From: Phalacrocorax aristotelis
Taxonomy: Eukaryota; Chordata; Aves; Suliformes; Phalacrocoracidae
Assembly: GCF_949628215.1 (NCBI RefSeq)
Contig: NC_134276.1
Span: 33,110,226-33,174,225 of the forward strand
Length of the DNA stretch: 64,000 nt
Reading direction: 5' to 3'
Part shown: positions 1-13,000 of the stretch, piece by piece
Numbering within the stretch: position 1 is the stretch's first letter
Layout: the number at the start of each line of letters is the position of its first letter
The notes under the pieces: generated by a model
Told to the model about the DNA's origin: nothing
Databases searched by the model: none
What the model saw: the letters and a program-made list of their open reading frames with translations, nothing else
Made by a program: the position numbers and the translations under genes

Positions 1-371
1 CAATCTTCCCAGATTGCCATTGAACCCAACAGTATCAGGGTTTCACTGCGTGCCAAAGAACCTTAGAGTTCACAGGATCCTTTCTTCTACTAAGCTACTA
101 AGGAACCAATGCTGCACTATTTTTGCAAGCCTTTAAGTATGCTTTAAAAGTGGTCTGGACGTGGGATGTACAGCCAGTGCCAGGCTTATCTTCCTGCTCT
201 AGAATGAGACTGCCCTTCCCAGATGGCATGACTTGCACAGAGAACTTCCGATAGCATCATAGCAATGTACATGTTGCTTATCACACAGAGAATTACATAC
301 AGAACGTTTTGACAGCCTCTGGATTTGTGGGAGACTAGCACTGGCTTTCCATAGGAACGTTATGATGTTAT

Positions 372-428
372 GGTAGGTGCGGGGCTTGGCGTGTCACCTC
401 CTCACCTACCTTACGTCAGTATTATAAA
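372..428 (+). promoter_or_regulatory. Promoter-like cluster: inverted GGTAGGTG pair, CRE-like site, TATA box
   Basis: GGTAGGTG at 372-379 is mirrored exactly by CACCTACC at 403-410. TTACGTCA, a CRE or C/EBP-ATF type octamer, follows at 411-418, and TATAAA lies at 423-428. A locally GC-richer stretch with CpGs follows. The order resembles a small TATA promoter or an enhancer core for a non-coding transcript. No ORF of note follows, so this is inference from motif clustering only. Confidence 0.25.
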
Positions 429-597
429 GCCATCACCACATATGCTATTGTATTAATAACGGCTATACAACCACCCTCCACAGCTGCCGCAGCGCAGGGT
501 TGCAAGCCGGTCTGCAGCAGGACTGGGAGAGCCTGGCTCCCTGTGGCTGTGTGTCTGTGAGATTTGGGAGAGCTAGCGTTTTATACAATATCCTTAG

Positions 598-600
<3 letters not shown>

Positions 601-627
<27 letters not shown>
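601..627. repeat. (CT)n microsatellite
   Basis: Thirteen uninterrupted CT units occupy 601-626, followed by a C. This is a pure dinucleotide run and probably length-polymorphic. Confidence 0.95.
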
Positions 628-631
<4 letters not shown>

Positions 632-1433
632 TCTTCTCTACATCCTCATGTCATATCAGGAGTGGAAGTTGCACTATAACCTTTCTCCCCTACTTGCAGT
701 AAGTTTGTACTAACTAAAGGTGTTTGGGGCCTCTCTCTTTTTGCCAAATAGGCTAAAAATTGCATATTGTTCAGAAATAGATATGATTTCTGGGGTTTGG
801 AGGAAAAAAAGAGAAAAAATGCACTCAAGGAAGTTTCAAATCTTTTGGAAACTAGGTTAAAAAAGTAATACATTAGATGTAGGGCTTTCACTTTCCACCA
901 TGCTGCTCAACAAAAGGAGTAAAATGGTCACAGCACTTTATTTATAGACACAGTGCTAGGACAGCGCTGCTGGGCACCTCGCTGGCAGGGACACTTCTGC
1001 TCTGTAGAAAAAGCTTTTCATCAGTAGGAAGCCAATCTTCATCGCTTTCCTACAGTAACATTTCTAGCTACTGGGCATACTGGAAACAAGAGGCATAGGA
1101 TGAAATGCTCTCTGTGGTAAGTTGCCACCAAAATCTGGGTATAGTTATATCCACCTTATTAACTCCCCGAAGGTATTCAAGTGCCATTCTCCAGGATGGA
1201 GTTTTGCACAAGACAGAATGGGCTGCTGCTGGGATGTGATTTCTTCAGATCAGCTGAGGCAGAGGCTCTAAGATGTCTGGTATTCCCACAAAACTGAATA
1301 TCCTGGGATTTGTTGCCCACACCCTGTGTTTATGCTGTCTTTTCTACTACTAGGTGAGCAGGTAGTCTGCATAGAGTCTGCTGCCTTTGAACAAGCAGAA
1401 TTCCTCTCACAGCACAGAACACGCACTGTTAGA

Positions 1434-1473
1434 GGTTTTTTTTTGGTTTTTTTTTGTTTTTCTTTTTTTTTCT
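1434..1473. repeat. T-rich, T/G low-complexity run
   Basis: Runs of T are interrupted by single G or GG, with one C near the end. It could be a decayed reverse-strand poly(A) tail, but I see no recognisable retroelement body beside it. Confidence 0.8.
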
Positions 1474-4400
1474 AAATATGTGCTTTTTCATCCACCAGCA
1501 ATTTAACAACTGACTATATGCCTCTCTAACATATCACTGGCTTACAGAATATAAAAAGAAATAACAACAGAGCAGGGAGATTGTAAGCCCTATAAGACTC
1601 TTGTGGAGATCTTTGCCAAAGTAGGTCAATGCGTTTGCACAACAGTTTTAGCAGCACTGCTCAAGATTCCTGAGAGAGGTAAAAATCTGAAATTGCTGTA
1701 TTTGTTGCTAGCTTTGCAATCTGCTTGGGCTTATTTAAAGAAGTGGTTAAAAGTACTCTGAAACAATTATTATGGCAACTGAGACAATAGCAGTCATGTT
1801 GAGAAGAGAAGCAACATGTTCATATCATTATGCAAAGCTCTAAATGATTCCTTCAGTAGGCTGCAAATGTTTCTGGTTTAATCCCAGACGTTTCTCATAC
1901 TTAAAATTTTTAGCCTTAAGAATTAACAAATTATGAGAACTTTCAGAAGCCCACAGCAACATTCATAATCTTAGAAAAAAATCAGTTTACCTGGGATTTC
2001 CTCAAACAGCAGGAGAGCAAATAGAAAATTTCTGGGAAGTTTAGCGAAAGATGTGCAGTCCAAATCCTGGTCTGTACCTAGCAGCGATAACATTTTCTGC
2101 ATCCTAAATACACATATGACTGGATGTACAGGTTTTGATAAAACATTATTACACTTATACTAACATACCATGAAAATTCTTTGGTACCCTAATATCTTTC
2201 TCTCAAACCAGTATGTTTTCTATGAAGATTCCCAAATTTACTTCTTCTCTCCCAGTCTCCTGTAGCTAAATTTAATTGCTGGTTTTTTTCAGCTTTGCTA
2301 AACAGCTACAACTGATAGCCAATTATAATTTCTGAGCTGTGTTTTCAGCCAAAGAGCTGGATTCAGGCTCTGGAATGTAAAAACTCAACCAGGGCATTTG
2401 TATCACATGCGATTGCAAGCCTCTCCTATAAATAGCTGGGGCAGGAGAGCACCTGTGCTTTTTCCTCCCAGCATTTTGATGGATAGCTTTGTTGGCATCT
2501 CTGCAATAGACACTAAATTCAAAAAAGAGGCTGAGTCAGTCCTAAGTAATGGAAAGCGTCCAAATTCTCCTTGGCTTTGATTCTAACAGAGAAAGACATC
2601 ATTTTCTTGTCTTCTTCCAGATGAAACTCCATTCCATTTTCTGCTGCCCTCAGTGCACACTCCTGAAAATCCCACAGATGCATTAACATTCAGTCAATGA
2701 GATATTTCTAGCAGCTAGCAGCTAGAGTACTATAATGTTTAGGGTCTTCTGTAGTTGCAAGGCCTTGGTTTTAGCCTGCCCTTACAATGCATAAATTGTC
2801 TTTAATTTTGACAGCTTTGAACAATACCATCTTCACAGCCTGTAACATCTTGCACCCTTGCCAGCTGCTCCATCCTACCTCTAAGGCTGCCACTTTGATC
2901 TCTGTTGTTTCCTGATAAGAGAGAAAAAACTCGTAATCACCATCCAAATAATGAAGAACCTGGATTTTCATGCGTCCTCGTGGAAATTCATGAGGAATCT
3001 TTTCCTTTTAGTGCGGATTGTTTGGAAATGGCTCAGAATGGGGGTGAAAAACCAATGTTCATATGTACTTTCTTCCACTTGTGCAGGATAAATAAACCAC
3101 CCCCAGCTGGTAGCGTATCAACAGTTCCATGTTCAGGTATTGGGGGAGCAGGATGAAGGGAGGGATGGTATACCAAGGGAAGCATTAGGAGCAAGTTCAG
3201 GCTGTGAACATAAACTACACCTGCTGAAGAGACCAGATGTGAACCAGCTAACGTTGTTGACCTCTTAAACCCTCCTCTTGAAGATTTCATGCTACGGAAA
3301 GTACAAGCTATTTTCTTGCCGCTTGCAACCTTTGGTTCAGTTGCCTGCAGACTCAGGAAGATTTGCTGCCCAAGTTTACGGCAGATCATATTTTCAAGGC
3401 TTTCTTTGCAGCTTCAAAGGGCAGGAGGGTACTTCAGGCTGGAAATGGACAACAACAACAGCACAAGCTTTAGTCTGTGCAGCGTGCTGGCACTGTTTGG
3501 GTGCAGGCCATTCTGACATACTGCAATATCCTTGACCTAACCCTGTATGAGCCACCTTGCATATGTTAACATACGTGTTAGCTCAAGACAAGCTCACCAA
3601 CCAAGAATTTACCCCATCACTCAAGTGGCTTCTACTGTCTGTGTTGAGCTTGAGATCACTACACTGCTGAGAGTCCCCAGGCTGGTTTAATGGTAGCTCA
3701 TGTACATCTGTGCACACCCACAATCGTAGACTGCTTGCCACACGATATAGTCAAATCTGTTCAAAAAGCATGTGTTAGTTCTCAGTGGCCTTTTTTCTGC
3801 TTAAAATTCAGTTCAATTGAAGTAATTCAGGGGGCCTGACAAAGGTAGAGCTCCAAAGGGCCAGGTTCCCTGAGAAATTACAGCTCACCTTACTTAAACC
3901 CCATCAAAACAGCCCAGATTCGTTACAGAGTACGCTCCGCAAGATTTGACCAGTTTGTGTTTGCCCACCACATTTCTAGCCTGATTTCCTTAGGAAAGGT
4001 TTATGATTGCAGACTTTATGCAAGCACACGTACGTACACAAATGCATGTGTACATTTGAATGTCTATGAATTCCCCTTCTGATCACTGTCCATCACCTGC
4101 TAATAACTTTGAATCTCTCAACCACTTCCAGTCAAATCTGACATCAGAGCAGAGATTTCTAACATGCTTATTTCCTATGAGTCTGTATAAATAGGCAGTT
4201 AGTTAATGGATAAAAGCTCTATTAGCGTATCAGTAGCCCTGAGGAAAAGGTGTAACTCTTATTAGATACCCGAGACTGTCTACACTCCTTCATTAAATTT
4301 TCCAGGACCATTTTCTGCCATTAAGGGCAGCAGGCAGTGAACAGACCATGGCATGTACTACTAAATGCTCTTGCTCTCTAGAACAGGGTGGCCAAATGCA

Positions 4401-6805
4401 AACTACCTGCTGGAAATGGCCTTGGCCAAAGCTCACTCCCAAACTGTGTTCTGGAGACATTTGGGAGACTGCAGGCGGGCATAGGCCAGCACCTATGGTG
4501 CCAAGCACCATTTGGGCAATTTCACAGTACAGAGGATAGAATTCAAGTGGCCAGAAATGTTCCCTGGGACTGTTTGATTTAGTACAGCCACTGGCAGAGA
4601 AACTCCACAGGACAGGGGTTAGGAGTGTCCCATCCACAAGAAAAATTTGGACCAGGGTCGATACCATATTAGACAATGGAGAATCCAAGTATGAAGTGCA
4701 AACCCCCAGGAAATAGGCCTCATTAAATCTGTTGGTGACAGAATGACTTGTTTAGCTGATGGCACTGTATTCAGAATTCACTCCCACCAGCAACCCATTT
4801 CAGATATGATATAGCAACTCTCAGCCTTGGGTGCCAGATGCATGAGTTGCATTTTTAGCATTTATTTAGCTGTTCATATTTTGTTGTCTGTTTGTTTGTA
4901 TTAGCTGCCACCGTGATAGTTTTTTTGAGACACTGTAATTATGTGCACCTTTATCGCTTACACATGTGAATCAGATGATTTACCTTATTTGTTATCAATG
5001 GTCATGACTGAGAATTCAGGCCATGGCCTCCAGGGCTAAAGCACGAAGATGTTAAAATTTTAGAGCATGAAGTCTGTTAACCAGCAGCTGCAAAGTCTCA
5101 TCTTCCACCGCACAAAGAGAGATAGAGGACAAATACTGAGTATCTGGATACTCGATATCCGGAGACCAGCCTCCTGCAAGAATAAACAGCTGAAAATTGT
5201 AGCAATGCCAAGAAGATCAAGACTCTGGGGAGCTGGAAACTTGAATGCCCAGGAGGACTCTGAAAATTGCAAGCTATAGGCAGCATCTCTTGAGGACCAA
5301 AGAACAAAGTCTAACGTTCCTGATGCAAATATTATTAACATCTCCTATTTGTATTTCAGTGGCACCTAGTGACCCAAATCCAAGACTGTGCTGCCCGCCT
5401 GAAAAATGAATACACATGCACTGTGAGTCTATGATGAGCACACACTCTTTCCAAGAAGAGAAAGGCTGCTGTGAAGGAAACTCTTTCTGCGTGCTTTGAC
5501 ATAACTACACTTGTTCCATGAACAACAGCAATAATGAAACTCGGTTGCGTTCAGAGTCCCATGGGGAGTGGGCCTCCTTCCTTCCCATTTCAACAACGCT
5601 TTTCTCCTCACCAGAACATCCCACCTCTTCAAGCTCTTTGCCCCCAAGGAGGGACGTGGTGGCTGGCCAGAGCCCGCAGGCTGGACTGCGGAGATGTGAC
5701 CACCGCCGCCCCGAATGGCCATGGAGATGCCCGTTGTCCCATAAGAGCGGTGCGTTAGGACTTTGTCCTCTCCTAAGCTGCAGAAATGTATGAGCTTTGG
5801 GGCCAGCATAATTTCGTGATCCCTCTCCCAGCCTGAAATCAACCAACAGGTTCAATGTTATTAAAGAGAGGCTGACAGACAAGCAGATGGACAGCCAGGC
5901 AGAACAGTTGTGTAAGCTTTGTTTCCTTAGGAAAGCAGACTAAAAAAAGAAACAAAATGCAGTATTCACTCATCATTGTCTACAAAATACTGAAATCAGC
6001 TATTTAACACTTTGTAACAAGCGTAATGGCTCAGCAGAGTTATTTATTCTGCTTGAAAAACCTGTTTCTAGGCCTCAGAGGATTAGCTGAGAAGCAGCAT
6101 AACCTCTCTGTGACCCTACCCGAGAAGAAGCTGGTCTAACTGGAAGTCTGAAAGCAGTATACTGAAAGTGGTGGCAGCTATGCAGAGATGTGCTAGAGCT
6201 GATCTAAGCTAAGGGGAAGTCTTACAGAGAAAGAAAATAATCTAAGTATCAGAAAGGAGAAAAACTTTAAGAGAGGTGAAAAGTAGGATAGAAGAAAAAT
6301 GAAGAAAAAACCACAGAATCAGCAAGCACAGTAACGAATGCATTTCAGTGTGCTGAGGAACGTGCTATATAATTTAAATGACAGGTTAAAGGTATGCTAG
6401 GACAGTCAGTAGAAGCTGAACAAGGAAGAAATTTGTAGAATACAGATTTCGTCTTCTTAAACACTTTTAAAATCAACATGAAGCATTACCACCTCCAAAT
6501 GCAGCAGATGCCAGAGCAAAGAAGAGCAGGCAATGTCTGCAACATAAAGCCAGGGCTGAACCCACAAATCTGTTTTCATCCACCTGCCAGTGTTTGGTTT
6601 GAGAGGTCATGTTTATGTGGACTGTAGCAAGCTGTCCAGTTTTGTGAGAATGAAGGACAAGAAACATGGGAAGGAGCTCTTGGCTGCCCAGGCCAGGCCA
6701 AACCCAGCTCAGAGCACCCTCAGCTAATGGCATTTGACAGCAGAGGGGTGCAGAAGTGTCAATTAGCAGGCACTGAAAGCATCGCCAAGCTTCAGTTAGG
6801 AAAAA

Positions 6806-6925
6806 AAATATTATACATATAACTAATACAATACATATATATTCACATATAAAACCATATATATAAATACTTACACATATATATGTACATGCTTATATAC
6901 ATATATACATTTATCTATATAAAGA
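6806..6925. repeat. AT-rich imperfect (TA/CA)n tract
   Basis: About 120 bases consist mostly of TATA, CATA and TACA steps with very few G residues. It abuts the hairpin that starts at 6,911. AT-rich palindromic DNA of this kind is structurally unstable and a frequent target for mobile-element insertion. Confidence 0.8.
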
Positions 6926-6989
6926 ATGTGATTTTATTCCCCAGCATAATGTTGAGGAATAAAATGCCATTCTTTCCTGCACTAGATAA
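6911..6989. other. Long imperfect inverted repeat (pre-miRNA-like or MITE-like hairpin)
   Basis: The left arm AAAGAATG at 6,921-6,928 pairs with CATTCTTT at 6,968-6,975. After a 2x2 mismatch (6,929-6,930 against 6,966-6,967), ATTTTATTCC at 6,931-6,940 pairs with GGAATAAAAT at 6,956-6,965, leaving a 15-nt loop. Outside, TTATCTA at 6,911-6,917 pairs with TAGATAA at 6,983-6,989 across an asymmetric internal loop. In total 25 base pairs lie in a 79-nt hairpin. It could encode a small RNA, be a short palindromic DNA-transposon relic, or be chance in AT-rich DNA. I recognise no named miRNA. Confidence 0.5.
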
Positions 6990-7000
6990 TCACCTGTCAC

Positions 7001-10000
7001 TTTAATCCTGGTATCAGGTAAGAGCTTTAAATTATAGATTATTGTCCTTTGCCAGGTAAGAGTATTGTTTATATTAATGGTAGGAATAATCTTACAGATT
7101 ATATGAGCCCTCTCTTGGTCAGTATAGGATTACTCTCTACAGGCAATTCTTTAGTATTTTATCCTCGCTAAATTTGAGTGTCCATGTAATTGATTTTCTA
7201 TCACTTTCTCACAGGCTATATCTCACTGTTAGTGCCCAATGTATCTTCAGAACTGCTTGTTCTGATGTTCAGTCTGAATATGCTTTTTCTTATGTCGTTG
7301 GCTCACACACCTCCCACCTTACTCTAGCTCCCTGCTGACAGACACACACCAGACACCTCATTACCCTGGGCTCTCCTAGCAGTTAACGGAGAGAAACGAG
7401 CAGCTCCAGAGGATGCAGAGGTTGTAGGTGAAGGTTCCTGTTCTCTACGAGAAACTTTACAGCAACACTTCTAACTCAGGTACCTCACTGGGGGTGAGCT
7501 GAATCTGGGTCTGAAAAATATCGACCCCCCCCTTTAAATAGTCAGAGATTATTATTTTGTGATTTAATGCCTTGACCTGCCAGAATTTGCAAAACAAACA
7601 CACGTTATGACTGAAACTCCAGCTTTTTCCAACATCACTTTTGCATTTCTCTGGGCTATTTCCAGATCTCCAATATACTTCTAGTACCACAGCATCCTTA
7701 AATTACTACCACTCCTAGAGTATACCAGCAACAGCATCTTTACAAATGTCACCAAACATTAAAAATGTTACTTTGCATCCATTTTCTTTTCCAAAATCAT
7801 ATATAATTCCGTGTTTACTAAGTGTGTGAACTAAGCAAATGTACTTTTTCTGGAAATATTAAGTCCATATGTTATTTCCTGGACCTGTTTGGTTTCCACA
7901 CCACCTCTCATCTTCACGTCTGTGAATTTCATTTGTATCCTATTAACTTCTTCCTCTATGGACAAAGTAAAAAAGCACCATGTCCTGCAGCCCACGCCAA
8001 CAGGGAGCTGTTAGAAGTCCTCTCACCAAGGATTCCCCTTTGACCATCCTCGATAGCTGCTGAGAAGACACCTGTCAATTCGAGAGCAAGTGCTCTGGAT
8101 GTTTCTGAGCTAGATTTTACATATCTATTGACCACAGTTTGTCTCTTACTTCCTACAGATGGCTTAAAAGAGACGACTGAGTCACCGGGCAGACACTGGG
8201 CAGCGAGTGTTAGCTGTGGGAAGCAATTCCCTCGCTTATGGCGCCGCTGTATTTTGCATCCTGGGACAGGCACACTGACATACTGCCCCTTATTCAAGTA
8301 GGACAGGCTACCTGATCAGCACTGTCTGAGGCGTGTTTTGACACTATTTCTGCCTTTCCTCATTCATTATCTAAGAATTCACCTGGCAGTGAGATGTGGC
8401 AAGCAACCCTGATGGGCTTTAAACTCTCATCAGTACTTCCATGCCGAACTACTAATAAAGGTATTAAGACTGAGCAGAAGTAAAGCACTTTCTAATCAAT
8501 AGAAACAGGCTTTTTTCTCTGATACCTTATTTAAAATAGGCATTTTTCTAGGCTCTTACTAACAACAGTTAAAATGCCTTAATGAGTGGTAAAACTGGAA
8601 ATGAGGTAATGTGGTTTGATCCTAAAGCAGTGAAATATTGCAGGACTGGCTTTAAGCTAAGACACAAAGCTCCTATCAGACAAAAGTTAGCACCTTTCAA
8701 AAAATATTGGAGAATACGTGGTCTGGCAGCATATGGAGTAACTTTCTTCTTGATAAGGCCTCTACACTGTTACCAACTAAAGGTCAACACAATCCTAAGG
8801 CTCGGTAAGACCACACCTTAGCACGTATCACATCTTTTTGTCTTCTGAGCCTACAAATATTTACACATGTAATGTTAAGTTTTTAGGGGTTTAGTGACCA
8901 GAAGTTAATAGTCAAAGGGACTGTTCACATGACTGAACTTAAGCCTCTGACTATGTTTGAACTGTCAGGACTTTGCACATCCTTTGTTCTACTGAAATTG
9001 AAAAAGGCAATTTTTTCTGGTACTTGAGCTGGAAATCCTAAACCTGTTTCCCACTGAATTTTGTCACAAGGACATTTAATTTGACTTTTCAGGGCCTGTC
9101 AGTGTATGGGTGCAGAAGGAAAAGTCCCACATGCAGTAATTTAAAATGCAGAGAAAATCAAAGAGAAGATGTCTGAAAAATTAGAAAGCATGGAAACAAA
9201 CCAAAGACCTCACAGAAGTGGAGGAATTAAATTTACTATTACTGTGAATGAATTTGTATTTCCTTTAGCAAAGAAATAATATAGTATAGGTGATTTTTAT
9301 TATTGGAGTTATGGAAAAACATACCAAGTAACTCCTCATAAAAATTGTGTTTACTTCTGCTGAGCTTATGACCAGTCTGTGCTTGCTTTCAGTAAGCTGT
9401 TCAGTTACACTACGACTAATGCATATAAAAAACACAGTTTAAGTTTGCTCAAGTACTGTCCAGTAGAAAATCTTGGATTTGTGTAAACAAATATTTGCTT
9501 CCACAGAATATATTTTGGATGGAAAGCAATACCGTTGACACAGCCAAAAGGGAGATGAAAATTAGATACACAAGATTCAGACCATTAAATGAGTTCAAGA
9601 AGGATTTGCCTGTACCCTTCATAACTAGGACGGCCTATCTATGATAATATAATGACAAAAATTGTGTGGCTGTGCTAAATACTAACTAGCCACGCATTCT
9701 GCTCTTCTAAAGAATTCTGCATTGAACAAGCCTGGTGCTTCAAGGGAAAAAAATATCCACAAATCTCTTTCTTTATTCCTAGCCTATTTTAAAGGTTTGT
9801 GCCTCATCACAGCGGACAAATTCAGCCCTGATCATTCAGAAAATCACACATAAGTTGCAGTCCCGGTGTAGTCAGGGGACACAAAGTGTCGTTCTTAAAC
9901 AAAGCATTTTCGTAAGTGCCTTCCTCTATCAGGGTTAGGATCAGTTGAAAGAAACAATTCCACACAATCTTTGCCACTGAGAACCACAAACTAAGGGCTC

Positions 10001-13000
10001 ACATTTCCAATGCTATTAAAGAGTTCTGTGAAAATGTTTATGATTAATTCATAAAAGCTAAAACTAATCTAAAAAACTGGCTGACTTGCTACTTTGTTCA
10101 CAGATTTTCCAGAGGTAAAAAAGGGAGGGTCTATTTAACAACTAGACCATTTTTCGATTATTTGATCATCTATTTTATTTGATCTTCAGCTTAATTATAT
10201 ATACCACTTGGCTGACTAATCAAAGATCAAACAGTTAACAATCTAAGACCTGTACTCTACAAGCACTTAATTAAATAAATGATCTCAGACTACAGTGGAA
10301 CTTCATCCACTACAGTTGTAGGTTGAGGTCTCCCAGAAATACTTTCCAGATCTTGGCACTTCTGTAAGATGCAGTCTCATCAGCTGACTACAATCAGAAG
10401 TTAAAATGGAGAAGTAAAGGAGAGAAAGATGATAACAGTAATAAAATCATGGTGGTCTTTTGGCTGGTAATGTGTCCGTCAAGGGCTGGTGGAGGATCTA
10501 TTTTTAACCCTCGCTCCTGCAATACAATGCACATATTCTATACACCAATAGTCTATACAGTTTAAAGTGATGATAAAGCTTCTAGAAGTCTTTCATAAGA
10601 TCTGAATTTGAAAACAATCCCCGTAAAAAAATGAAGACTACCTACTTGGCCACATTCCCTAAGTGCAGGTATAATGAATATTTTAAAACAACTTTTCGAG
10701 ATGATCTAGAAAGATACAATTTTGAGTATACTGGCATTGGAGAAGACCTGACTAGTCTAAAGGAAGCCAATTTTCTTTTTTAAGATTGCTAGAATTGTCA
10801 ATTTCTGCAAGGATTTATTTAACAAAAACTTGTGAGAAAACTTTCCTTTCCAAAAAGTTCAATGTTATTTCATAAGAATTAAAATAGGGGCTGAAAAATG
10901 TCTCAGTAGGCGTTTTGGAATCAGTCACTAAACCCAATCAACCAACTAACCAGCCAACTAAAAACAAAACAAGAAAGGAAGATCAAGACTTGACTTGAAC
11001 TTTCTAAGAAAATGCAGAAGCAGAATTACAACTTTTTCAGAGCTGAAAGGTGAGAATCTCCTTATGAGTACTTCTCTAAGAAGGAAGAAAAAAATTGCAT
11101 ACACCTTTGCAAATCAACTTAGAACCTACAGTCAGCAACATTAAGGAACACAGAAAAGCCTTCTGTCTAAACTAACAATGGCAGCTTCATATCATTAAAG
11201 AATTGTTTTCATTTTAAAAAAAAATTTATGAAGCAGTCACATGGGATTTAAAACACACATCGGACTGATTTGCCATAATTGTCTTGAGTAAAAAATTCAC
11301 AGTGTTCCCATATGTTGGCTTTATAATTACTCTGTACAAAGACATAAACTACTGCATATGCTAGGACGAACACATACAACTATGTCATATAGTGAAGGAG
11401 CCAAAGAAAGAAAAAATTAAAATACTGCTGCTTTTGGTATCCTTGGAGAATCTGTGGTGGCAACAAGGCATGTTGTTTCCTGTATGAAGAAATATTACCT
11501 ATATGGGTGACAAATCTCTAAATGTTTACACTGTGAAGACCGTGTTCTCTTGCTCTAACCTGAATTATAAGATTTCAAGGTTGAAATAGGAGTTCTTGTG
11601 GACACTCACTCTCCCCACCTGGCAGCAACGGCTGCATCAACCCCATCCGTGCTTGCTCATTTGGGAAGCATGTATGCAGGAGATGCAATCCAAGGGGATT
11701 CCTCTATCCTGCCAACCCTCCAGTAGTCTTCAGTCTCCAGCTGAGGTAGTGACGGGACTGCAGGACCGTCTGCCCTGTAGTCATGAGCACTGAGCACGGT
11801 GAACAAGGTGCTGGATCCATCCAGTGACAGCACAAGCACCTCTGGTTCCAGGTAGTCGATTGATACAGTTAATTGAAAAACAGCAGGTGGACTTGTTTGG
11901 AATAACTAATTCCACAATTACATAAGTAATTTCACTTACTGTCCACACATGAAGGTGGTCAATTGAGTTGTGGCTGAATTTTGATGTATTTGGTGTTTTG
12001 TAAATGAGCAAATGAATATTTTGTAAATGTGTACGTAAATGAATATTTGTAAATCATCATATATGATGAAATTTCTTTTTCCACTTTGAACAACAACTAA
12101 ATAACACAATTCATAGCAATTAAATTATCAGTTTCAATTGTTTAATTTTAATTTCATAAACCTTAATGGATATGAAATGGAATTAAGTCTTTGAGAATCC
12201 CGTTTTCATGCTTAGTCTAAGGCTTACAAAAAAAAGGAAGAGAAGTGTAAGCATATACCTAATGAAAATGGATAAGCAAAGAAAAAAAGGGGTAACACGA
12301 AAATGTTTGTATTTACAAACAGCATTAAAAAGTTAATTTCAAACGTGCCACTTCAGATGTGCTTTGTCTAGTCTAGACCATCGTTTGGGCTGTAACTGTC
12401 CAGTGCTTGCACTATGCAGGTAAGCCAACACTGTTACCTAAATTTCATTTTTTCTTCAGTTTCTCTTGTATAAGAAAAGAACTACACGGACCCAATTTAA
12501 AGAACTGTTTTACATGCTTTACTAAGAAGTTTATAGCCCAAAAGACTTCCAACTATTCAAATGAATACAAGTTAGTGTGGGCAAAAGCAAACATTTAACC
12601 GACGACAATACAACTATTTTAATTCTTTTCCAGGCTTGTTGATGTCTATCAGGTACATACAAACTGTATAGCGCAATCCTTTTTGAGTTACTTTTGCACA
12701 ATTTTTAAGGTTAGAAGCAGATTCATCTGTATTCATAGCTTGTGAGCTTTAAAAGTAGTTGGACTTTGTTCAAACATTCAAAAAAAATCATCTTTGAGCT
12801 GGGACTAATCATAGAAGACTTAATTCCTCGAGGAAATTGTTCTGGGAAAGTTATAAGCAGACAGAACAGGAATTTATGATGGAAGTTGGCTTGCAACCTC
12901 GGGCTCTCATCTCAAAAATGTTTACACATGTGAGTATCTCATTAAAGACAGATATAAGGGTGCATCAAGATGTAGACAAATTGTGGACACCTTTGTGATG

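Larger units (their letters stand above)
1..7000. other. Intergenic DNA upstream of TSC22D1, distal part
   Basis: I see no convincing gene here. The open frames are short, overlap each other on both strands and lack recognisable domains; those around 5,430-5,880 are typical of chance overlap in a locally GC-richer patch. The block holds a promoter-like cluster near 372-428, a CT microsatellite at 601, a T-rich run at 1,434, an AT-rich tract from about 6,806 and a strong hairpin beginning at 6,911, each listed separately. In mammals the DNA 5' of TSC22D1 is a long intergenic gap before NUFIP1, which fits an empty stretch. Confidence 0.7.

Noticed and set aside
5138-5153. GAGTATC-TG-GATACTC palindrome
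   Set aside because: Seven-base arms only, with no associated motif or repeat structure.
5429-5882. Four overlapping open frames of 74-137 codons on both strands
   Set aside because: No domain, no splice or promoter context, and strands compete; best explained by chance in a GC-richer patch.
9570-9625. Weak resemblance to an old CR1 ORF2 block (AATGAGTTCAAGAAGGATTTG)
   Set aside because: Too short and diverged to separate from chance without a repeat-library alignment.
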